Shown: one piece after another, positions 46,788 through 58,297 of the stretch
Layout of the letters: each line of letters opens with the position of its first letter
Numbering within the stretch: the stretch's first letter is position 1
Program-made: the position numbers and the translations under genes
Notes under the pieces: model-generated
Databases searched by the model: none
What the model was told of the DNA's origin: nothing
The model's input: only the letters and a program-made list of their open reading frames with translations
Assembly (NCBI RefSeq): GCF_039555335.1
Contig: NC_092637.1
Location: 43,726,990-43,790,989, forward strand
Direction: 5' to 3'
Source of the DNA: Amphiura filiformis
Taxonomy: Eukaryota > Echinodermata > Ophiuroidea > Amphilepidida > Amphiuridae
Length of the DNA: 64,000 nt

Positions 46788-49198
46788 GTTATTCCAATAA
46801 CTATTCTGATAATGTAGCTCTGTCATGCTCTGTTGTACTTTGTCAACTTTTAACTATATCTTAGTACAATACTCACCAACCAAACCCAACACATATTACG
46901 TCATATTAAATGATCAAGTCAAGTCAAAACTCATTTGTGGGGTCACAAAAGTAACATTTTCATTTCTTATATATCCGTATAAACGCGTTCAAGTGCATGA
47001 TTAAAAAAGTGTCAACGTTTCTATTTAGAGTCTATAGGCTGCATTCTTGCTTTATGTCACAAATTTACTATTTCGTGTAGGGCCTACACCGTCTTCTGTA
47101 TGTTTCAATAAAGTCATTTCAATGTAATCATACATTATTATTCGAACATTGTCATTCTTTCCACGTGCTCCCAATACTTATATCACATTGGTAATACCCT
47201 ACATCATCGACAGTTTCCTTTGGTACGCCCATTTCCTTTTTAAAGGAATTTTTATTTATCATGTTTTGATCATGATAGACGTTTAAAAATTTCTATCGTT
47301 TAGGCCTCACTCACTGGACGATGCATGGAAATACGATGATTTGTTTGCATGCCATTTGAAAAGACTGCTTTTAAAATCACTGAAATTGTTATAAGTTATA
47401 AGCCAAAAAAGGGACATTTTGGGTTTTGATGCTTCGAAATGGTAATTTTCTTTCACTATAATGACACTTGATTGAGGAATGTGATGTGGCGATGATTACA
47501 GTAGTACTGTTTACGGATCTATACAACCAGGCAATTGCAAAACCAGTAATACACAGGTGGTACAAATGACGTTTATTTCTCAAAGTAAGCTCTATAGCCT
47601 ATAAATTATTGTAAACAGTAATACAAACTTTTACTTAGGGTCTTTATATCTTTTCAGTTTTGGGAGCTCTATTGTTCAGAAACGAAAACGCAAGGGATTA
47701 TGTGAGTTGATCTGTAATTTGAATTCATTGAAGTACCAATCAGCTTAACATTTCAATAGAGAAAAAGGGCTGCTGCCAATCAAGGCTGGATAAGAAAAGA
47801 ACACACACATTGTTGAATTATAGAACACACACCGGTGTTTTAGGTGGTCTAGCGCCCTCTCTAGCGCCCTCTTTTATGTCCTCTAATACCTATGATAGAC
47901 GTTTGATGTCCATAAAGTGGTGACAAATTGTCAATTCGAATGAAAATGTCCACTTTTTTTCTGTAAAAACGTTGAAACTCAGCGGGATCACAAAATGTTC
48001 ACTTTTAAACCGATCGCACCCCAATAAATCCTGGCTACGGGCCTGTCGCCCTTCCCTCACCAGGGACAAGTGATTTGCGCCGAACTTTTTTTCCGCTCAA
48101 TCTCCGCACAATTGGCTTTTTTTTCTATGTGCGGGATAGGCCCTACATGATTTGCACTGAAAAAAGTACCGCGCAATCTCCGCGCAATTGGCTGTTTTTT
48201 TCCGCGCAAATCACTTGTTCCTGCTCATGACTTTTTGTCTCACTGTAGCAATTTTTGACAAACGCTGTTTTTCCGTTCTCCTCTACGATTTCTCGCTAGC
48301 TACGGTTAGCCATGCCTGGTCTTCTTTTTTTTAAACGTTTTTTTTTCAGGCATAAATGTCGCTGAGTTTGTCGCAATTTAAACCGTCGAACTATTATCAC
48401 TTGACATGTGACGCCATTGCCCGACAGCATGCACGCGAATTATGGCGATTTCCATTGTTCTTTGCCATGCAGTGTGCGTACGCATCGAAAGGCATTGAAC
48501 AGTGTAGCGGTTCGTTCAAGCATATCGATAAACCAGTCCTCGCCTTTGTGATAAGAAATGATGTCAAGTGGAATAAAAGAGAAGAAAGTCTTGTTACCAC
48601 AATAATAATATCAATGTTACCAAGCAATCTATATAATGACACTAAGATTTAACACACGTTTGTTACTTTCGGTCATGTAAATGCAATTATCACTTGACAG
48701 CGCGTTGGCCAAATGTCGGCACCAATTATAATCAATCATATCTAATATATACACGATCTAAACAAATATCACTTAGCAACCAATACCAATTTGGCGCTAG
48801 TTAATATGATTGAAATATGACACCTTTACATTGATTAAGCTAAGCTTCATTGTATCTACGTTGCGGTGAGTTACGTTACCGCATTGCAGTCTCTTCCCAT
48901 TTTAAGTTGCGTTGAGTTGCGGGAGAAAGTGATCGATATATCTGTAACGCAGCGCAGATGCAGTGAAGCATGAACGGACCTTTAGACTTGTTGATTGTGT
49001 GGTGTGGGGGTGTTTATTCGGTAGATATTTGAAGAGTCTATTACAACGCATTAGACTCTCCCAATCTCTTAACAATACACTTACAAATGGGTCACCCGGA
49101 AATGACTAAGAACAACTTTTAAGTTGTTCTTAGTAATTTCCGCCGTTATTTCCGCCGTTAAAACGGCTTAACCAAATTCATACTAAAAAACCACATAC
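46788..49198. other. expected location of missing creatinase 3' exons; none found
   Basis: The creatinase homologue on the minus strand should continue into this interval with exons for the C-terminal half of the enzyme. I searched for the continuation after the SGY position and for the later metal-free active-site glutamates by eye and found none. The open frame at 48356-48652 has no recognised domain. The exons may be too short to see, lie below 46.8 kb, or be deleted. Confidence 0.4.
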
Positions 49199-49930
49199 CC
49201 TGATACAATTGGGAATAGATTGATGCTACATACGAGGGGGTATCAAAAAGTTTTAGAAATTGCCCAGAAGTGAAAGAGCTATATCAATGAAATTTTGTCA
49301 GTGCAATCACTGGTCCTTATGTATACTATGATGCAAAGATGGTCTCATAAGAACGTTTACTTTTTTTACAGGCGCTAGATGTCAGTACCTGCCTATGTTA
49401 CCGCATAACCAGCAAACTGGAGAAAATTGAGGCATGTAGAATGATTAAGTTCCATTTTAAGGGTTACAGTGCCCAAAAAATCTGGGATGAAATAAAAATT
49501 TATTTTCCAAAAAGCAACAGTGACAATATCACAATCACCACCGAAGATAAGTTTCATTTCATCATCGATTTTCTAGGCACTGCAACCCTTCAAATGCAGG
49601 ATCTTAATAACGCTGCTTGCCTCAATTTTCTCAATCTTGCAGTTTATGCGCAGTAACTGGGGCAGCAGGTTATTAGCATCTAGCGTCGCCTGGGAAAAAA
49701 AGTAAACATACTTATGAGACCATGATTTTTGCACCATAGTGTGGATAAGACAAAGACCAGTGATTGCAGGTTGACAAAATTTCATTGATATAGCTCTTTC
49801 ACTTCTGGAGCGATTTCTAAAACTTTTGATGAGCGTCCCCTCGTATGTCCCCAAGTTTGTAATCGTCTCGCCGTCGTGGGATTGTGCCCACCATCTGTAT
49901 TGACGGGTCCCGTCTGAATCCACAACCATG
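49199..49930 (-). pseudogene. creatinase-like exon B, interrupted by a transposon
   Basis: On the minus strand, acceptor TTTTTTTCAG precedes CA TGG TTG TGG ATT CAG, which joins exon A (ending GAT A) in phase. Together they read D-TWLWIQTGPVNTDGGHNP and on to TTARRLQT. The TDGGHNP segment matches the region of Pseudomonas creatinase with catalytic His232. There is one extra T (ACTTGGGG at 49853-49854) and then a 611-bp transposon at a TA. Removing one TA and the element gives GDICSINLFPIVSG, the next conserved block, up to a donor GG|GTATGT at 49199. Creatinase hydrolyses creatine to sarcosine and urea in the cytosol. This copy could not make enzyme without repair of both lesions. The identification is strong because both sides of the insertion match the family in order. 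Confidence 0.85.
49233..49843. mobile_element. mariner-derived head-to-head foldback, TA duplication
   Basis: TA at 49231-49232 and 49844-49845 flanks CGAGGGG termini. Arms of about 290 bp are inverted copies (TCAAAAAGTTTTAGAAAT, GTGAAAGAGCTATATCAATG, AAATTTTGTCA). Both arms reach the start of a transposase-like reading frame: KLEKIEACRMIKFHFKGYSA from the left arm and KIEKIEASSVIKILHLKGCSA from the right. That is the helix-turn-helix start typical of mariner transposases. The element is thus two 5' ends joined head to head, without a catalytic domain. It interrupts the creatinase-like exon. Confidence 0.85.
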
Positions 49931-51417
49931 CTGAAAAAAATTAATATCATTTTCAATGAACTATACAGGGTGGTCCAAAAAGAACTTTACCCAATTTTAA
50001 AGCTTCATATATCAGAGTTCAGAGCAGTTATTCCCAATATTGTTACATATTTTTAATTTATATCTGTCTAAGAATATGTGGTGAAAAAATGAGAGAAAAA
50101 AGCTAAATTAGCAAAATGGCAGCAGTTTTACGTCAATGGGTCGAAAATCTCTTTGTCCACACGTAATTCAATGGGATGTATCCGATTATCAGCATTGCGT
50201 TTAATCCTTACCATTCATGCCACGCGTGTGACCGGATTCCGGTCAACAGTTTGGCAAGATTGCGTAATTGGATCACGTGCGATGCATGGTCTTGCAGTCG
50301 CTGCAAGCTGTATTGTTTTTCATGGCCTAGGAGTGTTATGAGGCATATACACGATTAATTTGATTGATCAATATCAAAGACCCTGGATACAAGAAGAGTG
50401 TATACAAAATCTGCCATTGTGCACTGTACATGTACACACAAACATCAATAGTGATTTTATTTTCCAACCGTCAATAAAGTCATGTCTTGTATTGTAAATT
50501 GCCTTATCTTAACACCTTGAAATCCTGTCTAGAAATCCATGCAGCCACAAAATGTAAGCAAAAATCAAATTCAAAAATCGCACCAGGTGAAATCAATGTA
50601 ATTGTGTAATTGCTACATTAGTTTAATATAAATGTTTATGTTAATTTCGGGTACATTGTGCTCTGATATATTTACCATTCTATCATCATTTTTGAAGTGT
50701 ATAACACAGTTTCATCTCTAGCATGACTAGTGAGGATTAAAATTTTAGATTGTAATTCACTCATGCATGAAAAATTTTGAATGACAATTGATGGTGTTTA
50801 CCAATAAGCATGCCTATCGCAATACTCTTGGTAATCGAATACATCCTAATTTCTTCTAGAGTGCATAGTTCTTATACTTAACGTGCGCAAGTCGCCATGT
50901 TTAGGGGTAATGTATAGCGACCATAAATCATAGTTTCTTTTAGTGACCCGTTTTTGTTAGTTTTTATTTTGTTTTTGTTTTTGTTGTTGTTGTTGTTGTT
51001 GTTGTTGTTTTTTTGATGGGAGTAATCATATCAAACAAAATACCGCAAATTTGATTTTTGCGCAATTACCGCATGTTCTTCAGTGACACTCATTACGTTT
51101 TGTTACCTGGAGAGATTTGATCATATGTCTCACCTCCTTTTTCAACCAAATCGACGGTATTAAGTCTTGTAGTGAGGGATCAACATTTAACCACAAATTG
51201 TCTCAGGCAAAACTCGCTTCCTGAAACCAAATACCACAAAAGGTCATTTTTATGTAATTCATTGACCCATGTGTGCCATATACTGCCTCTAGCTATAATG
51301 ACAGCCTGGTGATCTGTCAACTTATTGACAGATACAACCTCAGGAGGGCATTGAATTTGTGATCAATTCTCTTCAGGTAGTAAAACGTAATGCTGGGTCT
51401 GATGTAACTGTACTTAC
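49931..51417 (-). other. intron of the creatinase-like gene
   Basis: The interval is bounded on the minus strand by donor ATAGTAAGTA (51418/51417) and acceptor TTTTTTTCAG (49931). Within it, TATACAGGGTGGTCCAAAAA at 49962 resembles the terminus of another Tc1/mariner-type element. A (TTG)n run lies at 50986-51009. No further exon was recognised. Confidence 0.6.
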
Positions 51418-52032
51418 TATCTCTAAACTCGCTATTAGGATGCTTCCTTTCGATTTCTTCATTCATCTTGCCAATGGCATAGTCTCTCACCACATATTCT
51501 GGCACTCCTTCATCCATCGCTTCTAGAACTGCTGCACCTCCTACTTCCGCAATAGCAGCAATAGACTTTATCAACGCAATCTCTTCATCAGTCTTACGAA
51601 TTCGCTTCAACATAATCGGCTCTGCAATATCCACAATATCTCGATCAGGAACAGATACTTTAAACTTCTTCATGTTATCAACTGACATGGTATCAAACTC
51701 GCAGGCGACTTTACCACGACTTGAAGCAAGTTCCTGAGCTACTGCTCGCCAGAAGTTGTCTTTGTGCCAGTCGGTGTATACTACATTGTCGCAGATATGA
51801 GCGCGACGCCATGGATATGGCCCCAATCGGCAAGAGCAGATATTGTGGTGACTTTGTCCATTGTGACGGCTAAGCCATACGGGCGTCCCATACTGAGGTG
51901 GAGGAAATCTGAATAGTAGTTGATGTTATGGTACGACGTGAACAGGACACCTTCTATATCATTGGTTTTCATGTAATCGCGAAGTGTTGCCAGACGGTTT
52001 TTCATCTCTTGATTGGAGAACGTCGGCTCAAT
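51418..52032 (-). pseudogene. creatinase-like exon A (N-terminal half), frameshifted
   Basis: A 615-bp exon on the minus strand between acceptor CCCTTAG and donor GATA|GTAAGTA. It reads IEPTFSNQEMKNRLATLRDY, then GVLFTSYHNINYYSDFLHLS and MGRPYGLAV. After a frameshift it continues PWRRAHICDNVVYTDWHKDN and later AAIAEVGGAAVLEAMDEGVP and EYVVRDYAI. Each block matches Pseudomonas creatinase in order. The Arg64 counterpart (GRPY) is kept, while Phe62 is Met. The frame break lies at 51811-51818, where CCATATCCATGG seems to contain an extra AT. The M24 peptidase-like fold of creatinase lies mostly in the part not found here. Either the gene is dead or the reference has an error. The 5' exon, probably coding only 10-20 residues, was not found. 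Confidence 0.87.
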
Positions 52033-52770
52033 CTAAGGGTTAACAAACAATGTGTTGTATTCATGAAAAGCAAGAAATCAAACCCAAAAAATATTTTTGC
52101 CGATATATTCTTCAATATTTTACTAAGTTTCCAGCATGTGTATCCTTTTCACCTAGTCTCAGACCTAGATGTAAACACAGAGGCTATTTTAACATGCCTA
52201 CTTCCGTACATCAATGTATTGATATACTTTTTATTTCAAATATCTTATTTTTTTGTAATCAAATCAATTTTTTACCATGTAAAAGTTACTTTTTTGGTGA
52301 AAAGTGAGCAAAATCATTAAAATAATGCATTTCCCTCAAAATATTGCGTCAAGATATAACGATACATTTTTTGTTAACCAATATTGAAAATACATGTGAG
52401 TTGTATTCTCAACAGCAAATATAAAATTCATACTTAATTAATGTCACAGTTATAGCTGTTTTAATATTTTGGAAAAAAAAAAAGTAAAAAACACACCAAA
52501 AACTGCACTTTTCAACCCTAATATCTCAGCTCACGTCACTTTTCAGAAATGCCGGCCGGGTTCAACAGGAAGATGAGACTCTAATGGCACATTTGTCTAA
52601 AAATGATGCAAGAAAATCTTAACCTAATAAGTAGATATGGCCTCTCTACTATTGCAAGTACGTGCAGTGACACAAAAAAAATCCCTGCAGAGGAACCAGA
52701 AATCTGTACTTAAAATTACTAAATGAACAGGAAATTAAAGACATTCCTCCACAAATGGCGTCACTCATGG
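52033..52770. other. upstream of the creatinase-like exon; no exon found
   Basis: An AT-rich stretch in which the first exon or promoter of the creatinase-like gene could lie. I see no in-frame methionine followed by a matching donor. Plus-strand open frames at 51928-52320 have no recognised domain and overlap the exon antisense. Confidence 0.4.
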
Positions 52771-52773
52771 GGA

Positions 52774-53150
52774 AAGCTTCGGGACGGGGTTGTAGTGGTG
52801 GTGGCCCCGGACACCAACTCCATCTACCTGGCAGACATTGCCCATAATTGTGAGGACACGGTGGATCGGTGGACTAATAATCTGATAACTTGCTCGACGT
52901 GCGTGGGTTCGAGTCCCAATCCCACCGCCGTGTTGCGCCCTTAGGAGAGGCGGTTTGCTTCGCTTGCCTCGCCCCACCAGGTGCAATGGGAAGCTGTTAG
53001 GGGTACTAGTCACAGTTGTTGTGATGAAAAACCCTGCGCTATTTGTAGGCAGCAAGCGTGGTTCCGACATATTCTAATGACGGAGGAATAAATGTAAATC
53101 GCTTTGAGACTGTTTACGGCATTAAGCGCTATATAAATAGCTACCATAAT
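52774..53150 (+). mobile_element. SINE with tRNA-like head and L2-like tail
   Basis: The head contains GGATCGGTGGACTAAT (A-box-like) and GTGGGTTCGAGTCCCA (B box) within GGTGG...CCACC pairing, at about 52858-52927. A central domain follows (GCTTGCCTCGCCCCACCAGG, GTTAGGGGTACTAGTCAC). The 3' end TTAAGCGCTATATAAATAGC resembles the tail of the LINE at 29645-30797 (AAGCGCTATATTAAGTGC). A shared tail is how SINEs borrow the LINE enzyme. The sequence before 52858 may be part of the element or flank. Confidence 0.75.
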
Positions 53151-53159
53151 TTTTATTCA

Positions 53160-54527
53160 TTTTTTTTACCTTGCGTATCTTCCTTTAAAGGTCGTTTATA
53201 AACACCTTGATTTTGGATTCATTAATTCGATTAAGACCGAGGTCTTAATTCAGAGCTAAAGAGTACAGGTATTGGTTGCTTGTTTTAATTTTGACATATT
53301 TGTCTTTGTTATATACAGGGGTGAACATAACTAGCGCCTTAATTCGTTTGCGCACTGTATATAGATATTAATTCATAAACAACGTGTTTATGAACTTTTC
53401 CGAATTATATATAATTTACCGGAATCTATTAAGCAACATATCAATTTGTAAGCGCTCTTTATCAAATTCATAGTTCATTTACTTTACAACCGTATGACAA
53501 AACAGGCGAAAAATATTAACATTTTTTGGCCACTGCTCATTCTAATGACGCTAGTATACATGGACAATAAGTGTGCTCTTTCATTTAATGACATAAAATT
53601 TGAAAAATATTGTAAAGAACACTTGAGGTTTTGACTTTTAAAGACTACAAAAAAAAAAAAATCGTGCTTGGAAAGGTCGTTCTCAACAGATTTTAATACC
53701 ATATTCGCTTTGCTATAAACATTGAATTGCGTTATCTGTTGGTTGACCTAGTGAAAAAGTGTTTTTAGGGAAAGTGTTAGCTTTCGTTCGATATAAAAAA
53801 ATTCTAACTGGATAAAGGGAACACTTGAGGTTTTGAGAAAAACCAATCACAGAGGCCTATTTTTCAGCTAGAATCTCACACAGCTCTATGATGCTATGCA
53901 CTCAACGTGTAGTGTAATGAAAGACTGTGTTGAGACAATTCACTGCTAGCTTGGACAAAATTGTGTGCTCAGGTGTATCGAGATGGAAACTGTGCATAGA
54001 TGGTTTATAAGAGAATCCTTTTGTAACCAAACCTTTCCATATGCGTCGTGAAAATTATTATCTCATTTTGAAACTGTTATTTTGAACCATTTTGTGCAAC
54101 TGGGGTGAGCTACAGCTAGGTAAAATATGACAATTCAAATGGATCAACATTTAAAGGAAGAACTACCCTTAAAAATCCCATTTAACATTTTTTCTTCTGA
54201 TTAAAAATTTTACAGATTAAAAGATTATACTTTTATGAAATTGTAAGCACCTGTGTGCACTTTTTGCATCGTGTACTTTCATAGAGCTACAGTTATAGGT
54301 AAAAATGACGACAATTCAGTTATTAAATGGACTGACATTTTGAAGGAAAGCCTACCCTTCTAAATAAATCCAATTATCATTTTCTTTTGTCATTAATATT
54401 TTTTCAGAGATTATACTTTTTTGTATTATGAAAAACATTTTAAAGCATGACACCGCTTAACTTGGTATAAGTGAAACAGGTGTGTTCTTTCAACGAGTTG
54501 TAGTCGATTCATATGCACTTTCAAAGT
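53160..54527. other. non-coding stretch
   Basis: 53230-53360 is a decayed copy of the repeat at 6300-6430 (AGGTCTTAATTCAGAGCTAA, TTTGACATATTTGTCTTTGT). GAACACTTGAGGTTTTGA occurs at 53617 and 53819. No gene is supported. Confidence 0.45.
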
Positions 54528-55744
54528 CTATACAGTTAGCAGCCTGGACAACCGATTCTTTAGAAATGCTTAGTCGCGCTGAAAGTCGATCGATACATGT
54601 TAAAATCAGCACAATTCAGAGATACACCTTTTGCTATGAAATTAATTTTCTCGGTCAAATATAAAGCAATATTTTTTTTCCTTCAGTAATGTCAGTTAAA
54701 AACTTGGTGCTTGGATATACATTTTTTTTACAAATCCTGGTGTTAAAATTAAGCATCAAATTGTGTCTTTATTGTGATATTTTTGATTTTTATAGGCCTT
54801 CAGTTCGCAAGCGAGCTTTTTAAGGAATTCATTTTTAGCGTCTCAAACTAATATAGTTTGCTAAAGAAAGATATTTCCCACCTCTGTAAAGCACATCGTG
54901 TGGGTCTATATATTATAGTTTTGTTAGAATTTCCGTTTTTATTTTACCCTTTTTCCCTTCATACTCGGAAATGTCTAACTCAGTACTTTTATCTCGAGAG
55001 CAACCAACAGAAATAGTCGATATTTCCTTTGTTGTTTATTCAGGTCAATTTTCCATTGAAAGCAAATTGCCCGACCAGCGATTTGGTAGCCCAAATCCCC
55101 AATTGAGTGTTCTGGTTAAACATGATCAGTAGGAGCGCTATAGGCCTGGGAATTTCTTTGCTATATTGAAGTTCTAGCAACACTGTAGCCATGCCGGTAT
55201 TCCTATTAAACCCAGGGATATCGATCCACAATGCTAGTATTAGCCTTAGATTTCACTCGTTGATTTAGAAAAATGGTCAGCCGGCAGTTAAAATAGTGAA
55301 ATGAAAACGCAAATTCTGACAAAACTATGATATATCGCTCACGGTGATGTGCGTTAGAAAGTTGGGAAAAATCCTTCATTAGCGAACTATCTTACTTTGA
55401 AAAGCTAAAAGGTTGATCCAAAAAAAGGCTCGCGGACAGAGTTTAAGCCTATCAAAATCGAAAAGCTTACACTAAATGACTAAATTTCACGCCTAAGTTT
55501 AACACTAGAATTTGAAAAAAAATACAGTATCAAGCACTACAATTTTTCCTGACATTTACTGAAAAAATGAAAATGATTGCTTTTCATTTGGCCGAGAAAA
55601 TTAATTTTACATCGAAAAGGAAGGTGTAACTAAAAATTTAGCTCATTTCAACACCAAATTCGATCGTTTGTATTGCCTCATTAAATGACTGAGTGAGCCT
55701 TGCCAAACAAAAGAATCGGTTGTGCAGGCTGCTAACTGTATAGT
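54528..55744. mobile_element. 1.2-kb transposon with imperfect inverted termini
   Basis: CTATACAGTTAGCAGCCTG at 54528 and its inverse ending CTGTATAG at 55744 mark the ends. The similarity continues through ACAACCGATTCTTT and, further in, AATTAATTTTCTCGG.CAAAT. The central 800 bp lacks a long open frame. A shorter copy lies inverted at 24300-25045. Target duplication and superfamily are unresolved. Confidence 0.7.
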
Positions 55745-56566
55745 TGAATAAGTCACATCGCAAATGGTTTATTATTTGCAGTATTCTTAATCGTTTGACC
55801 AATCGTGTCAAATATTCTTAGAAACCATTGTCCTTATGATGGTACAGACTTTACACAGACCGCACGGGGTAAATACTATTTGGGGTGTGTCGGGAGATGG
55901 TTTTAAGTTTACATTATGGCGCACATAATGTATATAAATGTAGTGGGGGTAAAATTTCTGAATTTGAGAAACATTAATCTGATATTATCAAATTTATGGC
56001 GATATTTACTGAACTTAAATATCAATTAAGTGTTCGTCAGAACTGAAATGTACTTGTAATCTACCAGTTTTTAAAAGCAATATGCCTCTGAAAAGTGGTT
56101 CGCACTCAGAAAGTTTGCATGGCTAAATGTTATAAACTTACTGTACACAAAAAAAGAAACAGCGTGAGTTCATTGGACAACCAAGAATCCGCGCAGTTGT
56201 TTTGTACCGTAAGTTTATAACATTTGACCTCGGGGGGCAAATTTCTGAGTACGTATTACTTTTTAAGAGCAATATTTTAAGCTCCTATATCAGCTGCGAT
56301 GAATGCCAATTGTTGACGAAATTTAGGAAATATCACCTTCAAATCCGTATAAATTTGATAATAACCGAACAATTGTGTCCCCACAAAGTTCAAATTCAGC
56401 CTCCATAATCATAAATTTCCCATCAAACAATTATTTCACACCATCTTCCTACACAGCCCAATTAATATTTAGCCCAGTGCTGTTTATGCAGACCCTTTCC
56501 AGTCTTGAAATTTTGCGAAAAAATATTCCATACTAAAATGTCAAGTCTATAAATGAAGTTGACGTA
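55745..56566. other. non-coding stretch
   Basis: No repeat boundaries, RNA genes or convincing exons. The plus-strand frame 56202-56408 shows no domain. Confidence 0.4.
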
Positions 56567-58295
56567 CTAGGGTCATTCAAAAAGTTCTACCTCCATCATC
56601 ACATCTCTCATATCTTTCGTTCCAGGCAATTGAAATTACCCATGATTAAATTAAACTATTAAATTTAGACTGAAAAATAAAAGTTATTTGATTAAGATGT
56701 GAATGAAAATTACTTTTTGGTTAAAGCGAATACAGATTTGGTACATCGCACGGTTGTTTGATGGCATGTAAAACCGAGTCATTTTTAAGAAAAGTTGAAC
56801 AATGATGGCGCTATTTATCAAAATCTTGCTTGCATCTTTTCAAGGGGTAGACATTTGTAAAATGTTATTAGAACATCAGCAAAGAGACTAAGAAATGACA
56901 AGGGAATTTTCAAAAAACTTTTTACCATGAAATGTAAGGTATAAATCATATTATTTGGCTAATTTAAATTTAAAATATATGTAAAAAGCGCCCTCAATTT
57001 GGACACGAATGTGCATTTTATAGAATTAAAATTACCACAAAAAAGCAGAAAAAGATGAATAATTTGATATAGAAATGAAAATTTATGTTCAAGATTGCAA
57101 CAAATTATATGTGTACATACAGTTTATTGGTGTGATAGCTGTTGGTATTTATTCAGGTCTAGAATTGAGCATTATAATAATGGTTTTTTTTAAATAGTAA
57201 AACATCAAACAACCGTGATCGGAAACTGTTAAAAACTGAGGCCAAAAGTTTAGTAAGCAATAGCATCATATTGTAGCTTTGGATAATGTCTATAAATTTT
57301 TTTTTTAAGATGCGGTTGTCCAACTGCTTACTCATGATAAATATTTTGGTCCTATTTGAGCTCCAAGACATGCCTTAGGACTTCAAAACAAAATGAAACA
57401 TGGTTTATATGAGAAGAAAACATCAAAGGGTTCAACAGACACACAAATGTCAGTGAAATTTACTAGCTTTTGACTAGACCACGTTTAGTGGCAATTGTAA
57501 ATTATGTCCTTTTTTAAGCAATTGATGCATCTTGACGCGGAAATAATATAAACAGTTTGGAAATAAGTATAATATACTTTCAAAATACAAAAACTGTGCA
57601 TACGACTTTCTTGATTTTAACTTATGAAACAGTTAATATGACTTGAACCAACAAGTGCTCAACCGACCGAAGTCAGCAACCTACCGTAAAACCCCGTTTA
57701 CAAGCATATATAGTGTTTTTTATAAAAGCATAATTAATTCGAAGCAAGCGTTAATATACCAATACAATAAATCGGTCTTAAAATAATACTTGTTTGTATA
57801 TGCTTGGATCCGTAATTTATTTGCTCAAACTCCATAATGGCGAATGGATTAATGTAGCTTTCATCAGAAGCACAATATATGCTTGTAGACGGGTTTTTAC
57901 GGTATAGAAAGGGGTCGATATGGAGGCTATTCTGAACATGCGTAAGTTTTTGTGTGCAAAAGACCCGATCGTAAAACTGTTCTATCTGCAAGCATTAGAT
58001 ATTAATTAATTAATTAAATTATTTCAATAAAAATGAAGCAATAATTATGTAATGACTTCCACATAGATGTTGGAAACCTTTTTAAAATTAGCTTTTCTTT
58101 TCAGACCGTTTCTGACGTACCAAATCTGTATACTCACTTCATCCAGCACATCTTAACCAAAAATCACATTTAATCACAAAAAACTTTTATTTTGTAGCCA
58201 AGATTTAAGAGTATAACCATGGGTAATTTCAATATCCGGGCATGAAATATTACAGAGATGTGGTGATGGAAGTAGAACTTTTTGAATGATCCTCG
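56567..58295. mobile_element. mariner-like element with about 80-bp termini, decayed
   Basis: TA at 56565-56566 and 58296-58297. Ends CTAGGGTCATTCAAAAAGTT and CGAGGATCATTCAAAAAGTT (inverted) share about 80 bp, ending in AATTGAAATTACCCATG. The size, about 1.5 kb after removing a nested 219-bp MITE, suits a mariner-type element. No transposase frame survives. A segment at 56740-56860 is also found inverted at 10240-10345. Confidence 0.75.
57684..57902. mobile_element. 219-bp MITE with CCGTAAAACCCCG termini, intact
   Basis: TA on both sides (57682-57683, 57903-57904). CCGTAAAACCCCGTTTACAA on the left and the inverse of CTTGTAGACGGGTTTTTACGG on the right. It sits inside the mariner-like element at 56567-58295 and is the unsplit reference for the copy at 30798-31895. 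The TTAA at 57751-57754 is the unoccupied target of the nested element there. Confidence 0.9.
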
Positions 58296-58297
58296 TA

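Noticed and set aside
48356-48652. 98-residue frame preceded by TTTTTTTCAG
   Set aside because: Considered as an exon because of the acceptor-like sequence, but it ends in a stop, matches nothing I know and does not fit creatinase.
52723-52944. Plus-strand frame over the SINE at 52.8 kb
   Set aside because: It reads through the tRNA-like head; no protein family is recognised.
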